This document shows, in pieces, positions 9,686 to 18,952 of a DNA stretch of 64,000 nt (within the stretch, counting starts at the first letter, position 1; each line of letters begins with the position of its first letter). The translations under genes and the position numbers were made by a program. This DNA is from Paracrocinitomix sp040880585 (GTDB taxonomy: Bacteria; Bacteroidota; Bacteroidia; Flavobacteriales_D; Crocinitomicaceae). Under the pieces are notes generated by a model, which was not told the DNA's origin, searched no databases, and saw only the letters and a program-made list of their open reading frames with translations. The stretch is from the NCBI GenBank assembly GCA_040880585.1, contig JBBDID010000003.1, forward strand, positions 62,001 through 126,000, read 5' to 3'.

Positions 9686-10021
9686 TTACCCAATCTTACT
9701 CCCGTTTTCAACTTCCCTTTCAGTTTGAATTAAAACCACCTGGTTGTTTTCAGCATAAACTCCTAACACCAGGCATTCACTCATAAAAGATGCAATTTGT
9801 TTTTTAGGGAAGTTGACGACCGCTATAATTTGTTTTCCCAATAACGCCTCTTTTTTGTAAAGATCAGTAATTTGAGCTGAGGATTTGCGTTTTCCTAAAG
9901 CGCCAAAATCAACGATTAATTTGTAGGCAGGTTTGCGTGCCTCCGGAAAATCTTCAACCGCTATTATGGTGCCTACCCGTAAATCGATTTTTGCGAAATC
10001 GTTCCAATCAATGGTCTCCAT
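9686..10021 (-). CDS. csaA: CsaA-type tRNA-binding domain protein
   Basis: 111 residues that match the CsaA / YgjH family from end to end: IDWNDFAKIDLRVGTI at the N-terminus, RKPAYKLIVDFG in the core and ECLVLGVYA near the C-terminus. This is a stand-alone OB-fold like the C-terminal tRNA-binding domain of methionyl-tRNA synthetase. CsaA is described as a small dimeric chaperone-like protein that also binds tRNA. Its start overlaps the stop of the response regulator (TAATG), so it is co-translated as the last gene of the two-component operon. The link between the two functions is unknown. Confidence 0.88.
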   Translation of the reverse strand: METIDWNDFAKIDLRVGTIIAVEDFPEARKPAYKLIVDFGALGKRKSSAQITDLYKKEALLGKQIIAVVNFPKKQIASFMSECLVLGVYAENNQVVLIQTEREVENGSKIG

Positions 10022-10716
10022 TATTCAATTGTGAGTTTAAAACCAACACCATGCACATTATCAATCATGACCTTTTCATCCGGTTTAAGGTATTTTCTCA
10101 GTTTTGTGATAAACACATCCAAACTGCGTCCCACAAAGTAATCATCTTGTCCCCAGACGGCATTTAGAACAATGTCCCTCGGAAGCACCTTGTTCTTGTT
10201 TTCTACCAACAATCTAAGGATATGTGCTTCTTTCTTGGTTAATTTTTTTTCTTCTCCGTTTGCATATTGCAAGCAGTAATTTTCTACATCAAAAAGGATA
10301 GAATTTAAAGGGTAAGTTGAGGGAACATCCTCTGCTTCTAATAAATTGACACGGCGAAGTATGGCCTTTACTCGCAATAAAAATTCTTCAGTTGAAAAAG
10401 GTTTGGTCAGGTAATCGTCTGCGCCTGCCTTAAATCCTTCTATCTTATCTTCGGTTTGATTTTTTGCCGTCAAAAACAAAATGGGCACATTCGGATCTGT
10501 TTTTCGAACATCTCTTGCTAGTGTAAAGCCGTCTTTTTTAGGCATCATCACATCAAAAATGCATAAATGAATGGTGTTGGTGTTGAATTTCTTTAATCCC
10601 TCCACGCCATCTGACGCAAAGATCACTTCATATCCCCTTGCTTTCAGTTGGTCCTGAATTACAAATCCAAGGTTATGATCATCTTCAACCAATAAGATTT
10701 TAATTTTTTCACTCAT
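10021..10716 (-). CDS. OmpR-family response regulator
   Basis: 231 residues. The receiver domain occupies about 1-120, with the acidic pair at 12-13, the phospho-acceptor Asp55 in IFDVMMP and the conserved Lys in LTKPF. A winged-helix DNA-binding domain follows at about 135-231 (KKLTKKEAHILRLL, RSLDVFITKLRKYL). It is paired with the histidine kinase whose gene overlaps it by 8 bases. The pair resembles the RprX/RprY-type systems of this phylum, but the signal and targets cannot be read from sequence. Confidence 0.92.
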   Translation of the reverse strand: MSEKIKILLVEDDHNLGFVIQDQLKARGYEVIFASDGVEGLKKFNTNTIHLCIFDVMMPKKDGFTLARDVRKTDPNVPILFLTAKNQTEDKIEGFKAGADDYLTKPFSTEEFLLRVKAILRRVNLLEAEDVPSTYPLNSILFDVENYCLQYANGEEKKLTKKEAHILRLLVENKNKVLPRDIVLNAVWGQDDYFVGRSLDVFITKLRKYLKPDEKVMIDNVHGVGFKLTIE

Positions 10717-12076
10717 TTGCTTTTTTATTTACCGGAAGAAAAATAGTGAATTCTGAGCCTTTACCCAAAACACTTTTCACTTTTACACCTCCACCCAATT
10801 CTTCCATTACGGTTTTTACATAAAAGAGGCCTAATCCAAACCCTTTTACATCATGTATATTACCTGTTGGAACACGGTAAAATTTATCAAAAATATATTT
10901 TAAATTATCTTTGGAAATTCCCTTTCCTTTATCCGTAATACTGACAAAGAGATACTGTTTTTGATTGTAACTTTTAATGGTGATTTCAGGAGCATCACTA
11001 CTGTATTTAATAGCATTGTCAATCAAATTGTTTAAGACATTAGTCAGGTGGATTTGATCGCTTAAAATCTTGCTGTTTGTAGCTTGAAGGTCTAACTGAA
11101 TGAGATCGGCATTTTCTTCCACTTGAGAAAATTCGAAATTCTCTTTGGCTTCTTTGATCAATTCGTGCAGGTCTATCTCCTGCAATTTAAATTTGACATC
11201 ATGTCGATCCAACTTAGCAATTTCCAATACCCGTTCTACTTGTTGTTCCAGGCGTTTATTTTCTTTATAAATGATTCCGGCATACCGCAAGCGTTTATCG
11301 GGATCTGTATTTTCATCAAAATTAAGCAAACTCTCACTGCTGATCCGTATCGTGGCGATAGGAGTTTTTAGCTCATGCGTCATATTGTTAATGAAATCAT
11401 TTTTGATTTCTGACAATTTCTTTTGTCGATAAATGATAGAGATGGAAAAAGCAAAGAAAACAATCACAAAAAAGATAATTGCACCTAAATAAAACCAGGG
11501 AGTTACAGGGCTGGGGAGCTTTTGACTGAGCCGGGAACCTCGTTCAGGAAAAATAACCCCAAAATAGTGCAGGTCAGTATTTAGTTTCAAGGCGACTTGA
11601 TCCACTTCCAGCTGCCAGCCATACTCATGTGCGACGGTATAGATAGAATCTGATTCAAACTTCATGTATGGTCCGTAAATAATACTATCTGCCCAGCAAT
11701 CATAGATGCCAAATTGAAAATCTTCCTGAAGGTTTTTTTCATCAAATTGCCACTTCAATAATTGTTGCAATAAAAAGGGATGAACGGGTTCTTGCATTTC
11801 TACGGTGAAATAATTAGATGAACGTTGCTGCACATTCCCGTACAGATTGATGTTCGAATTGTTCATCCTTTGAATATCATCTGCCACATTTTTAAGTGCA
11901 ATAATTACCTTATCATTGAATTGAGTTCGATTCAAGCTGTCCTGCCGGTTTTGGATATGGATGTTCGTTTCCTGAAATTCCAGATTTTTCTTGATCCAGA
12001 AGATTTGAATGGCAAGGATGGATAGAATTGAAATTATCCCAAAAAAAATGACCGTTCTAATTCTCTTGTTGCTCAC
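10709..12076 (-). CDS. Membrane sensor histidine kinase
   Basis: 455 residues. One membrane helix at about 6-28, a periplasmic sensor region at about 29-190 with no domain I can name, and a second helix at about 193-215. The HisKA domain carries His234 in THELKTP. The ATPase domain shows the N-box NVLNNLIDNAIKYS, the G1 box DKGKGIS and the G2 box FGLGLFYVK. It should autophosphorylate and pass phosphate to Asp55 of the regulator encoded next, with which it shares 8 bases. All catalytic motifs look intact. Confidence 0.93.
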   Translation of the reverse strand: MSNKRIRTVIFFGIISILSILAIQIFWIKKNLEFQETNIHIQNRQDSLNRTQFNDKVIIALKNVADDIQRMNNSNINLYGNVQQRSSNYFTVEMQEPVHPFLLQQLLKWQFDEKNLQEDFQFGIYDCWADSIIYGPYMKFESDSIYTVAHEYGWQLEVDQVALKLNTDLHYFGVIFPERGSRLSQKLPSPVTPWFYLGAIIFFVIVFFAFSISIIYRQKKLSEIKNDFINNMTHELKTPIATIRISSESLLNFDENTDPDKRLRYAGIIYKENKRLEQQVERVLEIAKLDRHDVKFKLQEIDLHELIKEAKENFEFSQVEENADLIQLDLQATNSKILSDQIHLTNVLNNLIDNAIKYSSDAPEITIKSYNQKQYLFVSITDKGKGISKDNLKYIFDKFYRVPTGNIHDVKGFGLGLFYVKTVMEELGGGVKVKSVLGKGSEFTIFLPVNKKANE

Positions 12077-12133
12077 AATTAACTAAGTTAGGTTTTCTTA
12101 CTGAAGCAGCTTGTTAATTTTTTGCTAATATAG

Positions 12134-12346
12134 ATGATCTGTATCACCGTTATAAATAGAATTGTGAAATCAAAATGTACAATTGCTCTTTTTTTATGGG
12201 GGATTGTTCTTCTGTTGATCCATTGTCAATCTCCTGTTAAAGATAATCCAGAGAAATCGTATGCTCAACTTGACGCTATTGCATATAGTTTCTTTGTTGC
12301 GGGTCATACTTATGGCAATCCTGATTCATCCAAAAAGCTAAGTTGA
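12134..12346 (+). pseudogene. Short lipoprotein fragment, possible remnant of a larger gene
   Basis: A 70-residue frame with a long hydrophobic N-terminus and a lipobox (LLLIHCQSP), then AIAYSFFVAGHTYGNPDSSK and a stop. FFVAGHTYG looks like the first strand of a metallophosphoesterase-type domain, which would need about 200 more residues. I infer a gene truncated just after its first strand, similar in style to the CotH fragment at 8446. It may also be a real short lipoprotein; confidence is low. Confidence 0.4.
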
Positions 12347-12417
12347 GATTTGTTAATCTGCAAATAAAACAGCTAAAAACTTGACATTGTATCTTTTTTT
12401 ACTTATATTAACTAACT

Positions 12418-12792
12418 ATGCTATTAGACGAAAAAGAAGAACACAAAGAATTAATTGAAAAGACAATCAAATATTTAGAGGGTAGAGGTTACACAGAGAT
12501 CAAAGCTGACATTGAGGGCTATGAATCGCCCAAGTCATTCAAAATGAAAAGTAAAGATCAGGATGTTACTCCGGATATCGTGGCTACTCACAAAAATGGT
12601 AAAATACAATATATTGAAGTAGGCGTAAAATCAGGTCAGCCCAATCTCCTTAAAAGTAAGTGGAAATTTTTGGAAACACTTGCAGGGATGAAAGACCGTG
12701 TGTTCCGGGTAGTTTCTCACCGTGGGAGTTACCAATTTACAGATAAATTGATGAAAGAAATTGATTTAAAACGACCTTCTTTGCGGATATAG
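12418..12792 (+). CDS. Small nuclease-fold-like protein of unknown function
   Basis: 124 residues, no signal peptide, charged. The central stretch DVTPDIVATHKNGKIQYIEV followed by GVKS resembles the core of the PD-(D/E)XK nuclease fold: an Asp in PDI, a hairpin, then Glu and Lys on the next strand, though the last spacing is E-x-x-x-K rather than E-x-K. It may be a catalytic or degenerate member of the superfamily; I do not recognise the family. Its stop is 1 base from the stop of the convergent M23 peptidase gene. Confidence 0.65.
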   Translation: MLLDEKEEHKELIEKTIKYLEGRGYTEIKADIEGYESPKSFKMKSKDQDVTPDIVATHKNGKIQYIEVGVKSGQPNLLKSKWKFLETLAGMKDRVFRVVSHRGSYQFTDKLMKEIDLKRPSLRI

Positions 12793-12793
12793 G

Positions 12794-14548
12794 TTAGTAT
12801 TTAACCGTCCACACCCCTTCCCGCTCATTCCATTTACCATCCCGGGCATAAATTTTAACTTCATTGTCTCCCGACTTCAATAGCGGTTTGCTATGCTCAT
12901 TGAGTGGGATGACATATTTTTGCTTACGCCTGTCGTAATACATAAGTGCCCACTCGCCATTTAAATAGGCTTTGTACTGCCACACCCCCGCCAGATCATC
13001 CTCAATTTTCAGCTCTAGTGTACGGTAACGACTGATGGATTTATTATCATAAAAATCTAATGGAGTAATGATTGGAGCAGTGGTATCTGCCAGTAACACA
13101 AAAGTTCCGAAATCCCGTACCGAACTTTCTAACCAACCGTTTACATAATCTCCCCCATAAAAATTGAGGTAACCTTTGCTTGAGATCACACCAATTCCTA
13201 ATTTGTTGACGGGAAAATTTTCAGGAAGATTATTGGCTTTGATCCGTACGTCAAATTTTTTGTGCAACGGTATTTCACTTTCCATGAAAGTATACTCTGG
13301 ACTTAAATAAGTAGAAGTCGAATCGATTTTAAAAATCTTCTCCAACGGCTCATAAAAGGTGGATGGTTCCATTAATACCTGAAATCCTTCGTATAAAAGT
13401 GTATTCACAGAATCCGGAAAATAATAATTATTTGATTTTTTGAAAGGATTTTCTGCCGGTGATGAAGAGGAATTGACAATATCAAACACCAAACGCACCG
13501 AATTACCGTGAATGTCTATTCCTTCATAATAATATTTTCCGGCAGCATTGTCCCAATTCACCAGGCCATCTGCTGTTAGATAAATGGGTAAGCTGTTGAT
13601 CACCGTCTTAAAGTTTTTATGAATATTTCTTCTGTTTTGTTTGAACTCAAAATAATCCTGATGACTGTTCAAGAACCGGTTGTGTTCAAAATCAATGTAA
13701 TCGGTTTTTTGTTCGTGAAGCAATTTATCTCCCTTTTTCAAAGTGGTATGGTGTACGCCACAAACATTGTATGCTGCATCCAGTTTATCGGTAATGTGAA
13801 AAGCAAAAGCCATGTATGAACTTTTGGTTACCAAATCTGATACGTCTATCGCTTTCCCACCATTCGCCTTTAGTTTTCCATCTGAAAGATAAACAGAGTA
13901 ATAATGTGATTTTCCGGGAATCATGTACCCCTTTTCAGTAATTGCATAAACTTTAACACCCTTCAAGTCAGGAGGGATATGATCACTGATTTTTTTGCGG
14001 TAACAATCAAATAAAAGCGGATTCAATGCATGCTCTGTTGAAGTTTCTCTAATCTCAAAATGAAGGTGTGGAGCAGAAGAACTTCCTGAATTTCCGGATA
14101 AGCCAATTTTTTCACCACGGCTAACCTTTACATTTCTTTCCAGTACCACTTCATCAATTGTCCAGGATTGTTGTTCTTTTTGAATGGCATACACCAGAGA
14201 GTCAATGGTTGGAGAGAATGATTGCATGTGCCCGTAAACAGACGTCAATCCGTTCGGGTGATCGATATAGACAGCAAGTCCGTAACCCCAGGCCCCAACC
14301 CGCACACGGGAGACAACACCTTCATCCACCGAAACCAAGGTCTGCCCCTCCACACCCTGCGTCTTGATGTCTAAGCCCGTATGAAAATGATTGTTCCTCA
14401 TTTCACCAAAATTTCCGGCCAAAATCATAGGAATTTTTACAGGAGGCAGTAAATCGATCCCCTCAAAATCAATATGTTTTGGTTGATAGCTTTGAGAAGT
14501 TGCATTCAGAAAAAAAATGAAAGCCAGTAAAGTAAAAATAATCCGCAT
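12794..14548 (-). CDS. Secreted M23-family (LytM-type) metallopeptidase
   Basis: 584 residues with a signal peptide (about 1-18). The peptidase domain is at the N-terminal end (about 45-180) and keeps the zinc ligands: His56 and Asp60 in HTGLDIK, and the HLHFE motif at 161-165. M23 enzymes cut peptidoglycan cross-bridges or regulate amidases. The ~400 residues that follow are beta-rich Ig-like segments of unknown role. In this phylum such proteins are commonly annotated as periplasmic peptidases. It is transcribed alone from a clear -7 element. Confidence 0.88.
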   Translation of the reverse strand: MRIIFTLLAFIFFLNATSQSYQPKHIDFEGIDLLPPVKIPMILAGNFGEMRNNHFHTGLDIKTQGVEGQTLVSVDEGVVSRVRVGAWGYGLAVYIDHPNGLTSVYGHMQSFSPTIDSLVYAIQKEQQSWTIDEVVLERNVKVSRGEKIGLSGNSGSSSAPHLHFEIRETSTEHALNPLLFDCYRKKISDHIPPDLKGVKVYAITEKGYMIPGKSHYYSVYLSDGKLKANGGKAIDVSDLVTKSSYMAFAFHITDKLDAAYNVCGVHHTTLKKGDKLLHEQKTDYIDFEHNRFLNSHQDYFEFKQNRRNIHKNFKTVINSLPIYLTADGLVNWDNAAGKYYYEGIDIHGNSVRLVFDIVNSSSSPAENPFKKSNNYYFPDSVNTLLYEGFQVLMEPSTFYEPLEKIFKIDSTSTYLSPEYTFMESEIPLHKKFDVRIKANNLPENFPVNKLGIGVISSKGYLNFYGGDYVNGWLESSVRDFGTFVLLADTTAPIITPLDFYDNKSISRYRTLELKIEDDLAGVWQYKAYLNGEWALMYYDRRKQKYVIPLNEHSKPLLKSGDNEVKIYARDGKWNEREGVWTVKY

Positions 14549-14577
14549 TTGTATGTAGTATGTTTCAACGAATTAAC

Positions 14578-14585
14578 AAAGTTAA
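14578..14585 (-). promoter_or_regulatory. Bacteroidota -7 promoter element
   Basis: The minus strand reads TAACTTTG, a full TAnnTTTG match 29 bases before the M23 peptidase start. No -33 element is evident. Confidence 0.5.
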
Positions 14586-14661
14586 TGCCTAATTGCAAGA
14601 CGATTTTTATTATTTGCTTTTCTTATTAAAAAGATCATTTTGATAATTCCCTGATTATTCC

Positions 14662-14692
14662 TTTGAAAATGCATTCATGAGTTGTATTTTTG
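14662..14692 (+). promoter_or_regulatory. Complete -33/-7 promoter of the zapA-rny operon
   Basis: TTTG at 14662-14665, then exactly 19 bases, then TATTTTTG at 14685-14692. This is a textbook Bacteroidota housekeeping promoter. It places the transcript start near 14699, downstream of the TTG at 14682, so translation must begin at the ATG at 14718. Confidence 0.8.
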
Positions 14693-14717
14693 TTCATTGA
14701 ATTTTGACCAGCAACTT

Positions 14718-15014
14718 ATGTCAGACACCACACAATTAATAACTACCTTAAACGACAAAGTACAGTTGCTTTTGAGTAAGATCGAAAAGCAACAAGAAGT
14801 ACTGTCGGATAAAAAACAAGAGGTAGCGAAATTGAGTGAACAACTGACAGAGAAGCAACAGCAAATGCAAGAGTTAAAAGCTGAAAATGAAGCCTTGAAA
14901 AAAGCGCGGAAAAATGAACCGGTTGAGGCAAAGCATGACGCTGAAGAGATGAAGGCCAAAATTAGTGAATTGGTAAAAGAAATTGATAACTGTATTTCAC
15001 TGCTAAAAGTTTAA
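14718..15014 (+). CDS. ZapB-like coiled-coil protein upstream of zapA
   Basis: 98 residues from the ATG at 14718. The longer frame from a TTG at 14682 would run through the promoter and is rejected. Nearly the whole protein is one coiled coil with heptads rich in Leu, Lys, Glu and Gln (KLSEQLTEKQQQMQELKAE). It sits 7 bases ahead of zapA. Small coiled-coil proteins in this place are probable division-ring partners of ZapA, by analogy with ZapB in other bacteria; similarity is in form and context, not in sequence I can align. Confidence 0.75.
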   Translation: MSDTTQLITTLNDKVQLLLSKIEKQQEVLSDKKQEVAKLSEQLTEKQQQMQELKAENEALKKARKNEPVEAKHDAEEMKAKISELVKEIDNCISLLKV

Positions 15015-15021
15015 GACGAGA

Positions 15022-15318
15022 ATGGATAAGATATCACTCAAAATAGTTATTGCCGGGCGTACTTATCCCTTAACGATAAAAAAGGAGGAAGAAGCTGCCA
15101 TTAAAGCTGCTGCCGAAAAAATTAATTCAAATATCAAAAAGCTGCAAGGAAGTTATGCAGTAAAGGATATGCAGGATCTATTGGCTATGACCTCTTTACA
15201 AATGGCTGTTCAACTACAATCAAATAGCGATACGGCATCTGTCGAATCCGGACAGCCTGACTTTAGCAAAGAAATTCAACAGATTATTGAAAGGATCGAT
15301 ACGGCTTTGGAAGAATAA
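15022..15318 (+). CDS. zapA: Cell division protein ZapA
   Basis: 98 residues that fit the ZapA family: an N-terminal strand pair ISLKIVIAGRTYPLTI, then a long helix beginning EEEAAIKAAAEKINSNI, and a C-terminal coiled-coil tail. ZapA binds FtsZ filaments and bundles them at the division site. Placement between a ZapB-like protein and rny is a common gene order in this phylum. Confidence 0.85.
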   Translation: MDKISLKIVIAGRTYPLTIKKEEEAAIKAAAEKINSNIKKLQGSYAVKDMQDLLAMTSLQMAVQLQSNSDTASVESGQPDFSKEIQQIIERIDTALEE

Positions 15319-15401
15319 AACCAATGCTTTTCGTTCTGTATTTCGTAATACTCCAATTCACATAACAAGGAGCTACTATAGCTCATTAACAATTAAAAAA
15401 A

Positions 15402-16943
15402 ATGGAGATAACGAGTATTATTATCGGTGGGGCAATAGGTTTGGTGCTTGGAGCCGTGATTGTGTTTGTCATACAAAAGACAGCACTGAAATCTAAAACA
15501 GAAAGTATTCTCAAGGAAGCAGAAGCTGAAGGAGAATCGATCAAAAAAGACAAGATCATTCAGGCAAAAGAGAAGTTTCTTCAATTAAAAGAAGAGCATG
15601 AAAAGGCGGTTAGAAATAAAGAACGCAACCTCCAAAGTGCTGAGGATAGATCAAAAAGTAAAGAAAATAGCCTGAACCAGAAATTGGGAGATATCAATCG
15701 TAAAAACAAGGAGATTGAGGATTTAAAGCAAAATCTGGACGATCAGATAGAAATGCTGGAAAGCAAGAAAAAGGAAATTGAAAAAATTCATCAAAAACAA
15801 GTGAATGAATTGTCTAAAATTTCGGGAGTTTCTGTGGAAGATGCCAAAGCTCAATTGGTAGAAACACTGAAAGATGAAGCCAGAACTGATGCCATGGCTC
15901 ACATCAAAGAGATTGTGGATGAAGCCAAGATCAATGCGTCTAAAGAAGCAAAGAAAATTGTCATTCAATCCATTCAACGAGTAGCAACTGAACAGGCGAT
16001 TGAAAATTCTGTTTCGGTGTTTAATATTGAATCAGATGAAATGAAAGGACGGATTATTGGTAGAGAGGGACGTAACATCAGAGCATTGGAAGCGGCAACC
16101 GGCGTTGAAATTATTGTGGATGATACCCCTGAGGCGATTATTCTTTCATGTTTTGATTCGATCAGAAGAGAAATTGCCCGTTTATCCTTACATCAATTGG
16201 TTTCTGATGGGAGGATTCACCCGGCTCGTATTGAAGAAGTAGTAGCTAAAACCAAAAAATCGCTGGATGAAGAGATCATAGAAACCGGACGCAGAACATG
16301 TATAGATCTAGGCATCCACGGATTGCATCCCGAATTGATGAGAATGGTAGGAAGAATGAAATATCGTTCTTCTTACGGACAAAACCTGCTACAGCACAGT
16401 AGAGAAGTTGCTAATTTATGTGCGATCATGGCTGCGGAACTCGGTTTAAATGTGAAATTGGCTAAAAGAGCAGGATTATTACATGATATCGGAAAAGTTC
16501 CTGAAGACGAGCCGGAATTGCCTCACGCTATTTTAGGAATGAAATTAGCTGAAAAACACGGAGAGAAACCTGATGTTTGCAATGCAATAGGAGCTCACCA
16601 TGATGAAGTGGAGATGACCGCAATTATTTCTCCGATTATTCAGGTTTGTGATGCCATTTCAGGTGCAAGACCGGGAGCAAGAAGAGAAATTGCAGAATCG
16701 TACATTAAGCGAATTAAAGAATTGGAAACAACGGCACTTGGTTTTGACGGCGTGTTGAAATCTTATGCTATACAAGCCGGTAGAGAATTGCGTGTGATGG
16801 TAGAGGCTGAAAAAGTGAATGACCAACGCGCAGATGAACTTTCGTTTATCATCTCACAAAAAATACAAAACGAGATGACTTATCCCGGACAGGTAAAAGT
16901 TACTGTGATCAGAGAGAAACGAGCCGTACATTATGCAAAGTAA
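15402..16943 (+). CDS. rny: Ribonuclease Y
   Basis: 513 residues, typical for the family. One N-terminal membrane helix (about 4-25), a long charged coiled coil (about 30-190), a KH RNA-binding domain (about 205-270, GRIIGREGRNIRALEAATG) and an HD phosphohydrolase domain (about 330-425) with the HD pair in GLLHDIGKV. RNase Y is a membrane-tethered endoribonuclease that starts mRNA decay. The ATG at 15402 puts the membrane helix at the start. Its stop overlaps the next gene by 11 bases. Confidence 0.95.
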   Translation: MEITSIIIGGAIGLVLGAVIVFVIQKTALKSKTESILKEAEAEGESIKKDKIIQAKEKFLQLKEEHEKAVRNKERNLQSAEDRSKSKENSLNQKLGDINRKNKEIEDLKQNLDDQIEMLESKKKEIEKIHQKQVNELSKISGVSVEDAKAQLVETLKDEARTDAMAHIKEIVDEAKINASKEAKKIVIQSIQRVATEQAIENSVSVFNIESDEMKGRIIGREGRNIRALEAATGVEIIVDDTPEAIILSCFDSIRREIARLSLHQLVSDGRIHPARIEEVVAKTKKSLDEEIIETGRRTCIDLGIHGLHPELMRMVGRMKYRSSYGQNLLQHSREVANLCAIMAAELGLNVKLAKRAGLLHDIGKVPEDEPELPHAILGMKLAEKHGEKPDVCNAIGAHHDEVEMTAIISPIIQVCDAISGARPGARREIAESYIKRIKELETTALGFDGVLKSYAIQAGRELRVMVEAEKVNDQRADELSFIISQKIQNEMTYPGQVKVTVIREKRAVHYAK

Positions 16944-17625
16944 GCTTTCAAAAAAAGAGCTGAATGACATCATCCAATGGGATGTGAAAACCTGGAGCAA
17001 GGCCTTGCCTTTTTGGGAGGAGCATGCCGATTTACAGCCCGGTAAAAAAGTGCTGGCGATTGGTGAAAGAGAGGGAGGTTTGTCGTTGTGGTTAGCTAAA
17101 AAAGGTCTGGAAGTATATTGCACGGATTACAATGAGTTTCCTGAACACACCAAACAAATGCACCAAAAATACGGGGTTCAGGATCAAATCGCATATCATC
17201 AACCTGTTGACGCTACTAACCTTTCAAAATACCCCGACAACCATTTTGATATTGTTGTTTTTAAAAGTGTGATAGGTGCTTTGTCTGAAAAATCCCGACA
17301 GGCAAAAGCCATTGAAGAAATGCACCGGGTTTTAAAAGAGGGGGGACAATTGCTCTTTGCTGAAAATATGGTAGGGTCCGCTTTACATGTACGTTTGAGA
17401 AAAAAGTTCGTCAAGTGGGATAAGTATTGGAGATATTTGCGATATAAAGAAGATCAGGATTTGTTTGACAAATTTTCAGAAAAAAACTTTACAACAAAAG
17501 GCTTTTTAGCCAATTTTGGGAGGTCTGAGAGACAACGGTCTGTATTGGGCAATATTGACAAAGCTTTAATATGGGGAATTCCAAGGAGCTGGAGATATGT
17601 GCTGATTGGGGTTTTGACTAAATAA
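16933..17625 (+). CDS. SAM-dependent class I methyltransferase
   Basis: 230 residues. Motif I appears as VLAIGEREGGLSLWLAKKG, an acidic residue ends strand 2 (VYCTDYNEF), motif IV is FDIVVFKSVIGAL and motif VI is HRVLKEGGQLLFAEN. It is a Methyltransf_11-like protein with an unknown small-molecule or sugar substrate. It overlaps the end of rny by 11 bases and so is translated with it, but its neighbour on the other side begins the polysaccharide locus, and a glycan or lipid substrate is possible. It overlaps the convergent oxidoreductase by 8 bases. Confidence 0.82.
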   Translation: MQSKLSKKELNDIIQWDVKTWSKALPFWEEHADLQPGKKVLAIGEREGGLSLWLAKKGLEVYCTDYNEFPEHTKQMHQKYGVQDQIAYHQPVDATNLSKYPDNHFDIVVFKSVIGALSEKSRQAKAIEEMHRVLKEGGQLLFAENMVGSALHVRLRKKFVKWDKYWRYLRYKEDQDLFDKFSEKNFTTKGFLANFGRSERQRSVLGNIDKALIWGIPRSWRYVLIGVLTK

Positions 17626-18697
17626 ACCCTTTTTCTTTCCAGTAAGGCATTCTAAAGTATAAGCCGTAAATTAAATCTGTTGTGGCTAATAGTTCAATAG
17701 AATCATCAAAATCATTGATTTTTTGTCGTTGTTCTCCGCTACTATATGCTGTCGGAAATCGGTTTTTTTGGTAGTAAATAATTTCGTTTTCTTCTGTGAT
17801 GAATTTTTGATGGATTAAATATGTTCTTAAAACACCCATGACATCCTCATCATCCATATTTTTCACTTTATCGTCAAAGACACCAATCAATAGGACGGAC
17901 ACATCCTCTGAACGATCAGAAAGCTGGTAAGTTATATCACTTATTCTATGAATATAATCATGATCCAGCACCCTGATGTAAGAGATAGGTTTGTTGGGTT
18001 TTCCTTTTATTACAATATGAAAATGAGTATAATTAATGAAGCTGTAGTCAAGTTTTACAGTAGCGTTTTTGTAAGAAATTTCCTTTAAGTGAGAAGTTGC
18101 CGTCATGATCACCTTATCAGATGAAAATTCAGCTGCTCCTTTACATTTGATTTGCCATTTATCGCCTCTATACTCAATCTTTTCGACCTCTTCATTTAAT
18201 TTTATATCGACCGGAACTGATTTAATCAGCTGAGTTAGTTTTTCCTGAAATTCTCTTGCCCCGCCTTTGGGATATTTATATCTTTTTGGAATGATCGGCA
18301 TTCGCGAAGATGGATTAGAGAAAATGAAATCATAAGTTCCCTTAAATTTTCCCCTTATCAGCTTTTTTGCGATTGTTTTAGATGTAAGAAAGAGGTTTTT
18401 GTGATCGTAAATGATCTTTGAATTCCGTTTTAAAAAATAAGGCTGAGGCTTTAAGTCCACCAAATCCAGTTGCAGTAAATTCTCTAAAAAATCATAGACC
18501 TTTTTATTGTACGACCAAATATGGCATCCAATTTCCAGATCACCGTAATCACCCACAGGAATTGCTACCCAGGCACCGCCCACTTGTGATTTTGAATCCA
18601 GCATCAATACTTTTTTACCGGTATTTGCCTGGTAATAGGCATCAAGAATATTAATGGGACCTGTACCAATATATATAATGTCATAAGTTATTGACAT
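17618..18697 (-). CDS. FAD/NAD(P)-binding oxidoreductase-like protein, polysaccharide locus
   Basis: 359 residues with an N-terminal Rossmann strand-turn-helix (DIIYIGTGPINILDAYY), an acidic strand 2 end (VLMLDSKSQVGGAW) and a second dinucleotide-contact strand (DKVIMTATSHL). The first loop reads GTGPIN, so the third glycine of GxGxxG is replaced. The layout is that of amine-oxidase or UDP-galactopyranose-mutase-type flavoproteins, but the diagnostic mutase motifs are not clear. The role in glycan synthesis is inferred from position only. Confidence 0.65.
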   Translation of the reverse strand: MSITYDIIYIGTGPINILDAYYQANTGKKVLMLDSKSQVGGAWVAIPVGDYGDLEIGCHIWSYNKKVYDFLENLLQLDLVDLKPQPYFLKRNSKIIYDHKNLFLTSKTIAKKLIRGKFKGTYDFIFSNPSSRMPIIPKRYKYPKGGAREFQEKLTQLIKSVPVDIKLNEEVEKIEYRGDKWQIKCKGAAEFSSDKVIMTATSHLKEISYKNATVKLDYSFINYTHFHIVIKGKPNKPISYIRVLDHDYIHRISDITYQLSDRSEDVSVLLIGVFDDKVKNMDDEDVMGVLRTYLIHQKFITEENEIIYYQKNRFPTAYSSGEQRQKINDFDDSIELLATTDLIYGLYFRMPYWKEKGFI

Positions 18698-18944
18698 GGA
18701 TGCTAAAATAGGTAGAAAATGGCGTATAACATCTCTGATTCATGTACAACATTTGTTCATCTCACTTTACTTCCGCTAAAGGTTCGGACTCGGGTGGCGA
18801 ACGCACATCTTGGCGGTGCAAAAGCCTTTTCTTATTACAATATTATTAATTGAGATGGTTCTAATCTAACATTATTACTGGAAAATAAACAATGCTTGGT
18901 TTGTTAAAATTAATATTTTCTGGTGCAAGCTCTTTCCGTTACAT

Positions 18945-18952
18945 TAGTTTTG
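18945..18952 (+). promoter_or_regulatory. Bacteroidota -7 promoter element of the flippase gene
   Basis: TAGTTTTG fully matches TAnnTTTG and ends only 9 bases before the ATG at 18962, implying a very short 5' leader. Confidence 0.55.

Noticed and set aside
18707..18835. Possible integron attC-like site (GGCGTATAAC ... AAAAGCC)
   Set aside because: The paired 7-base core sites of attC (RYYYAAC and GTTRRRY) are not both present and no integrase is seen.
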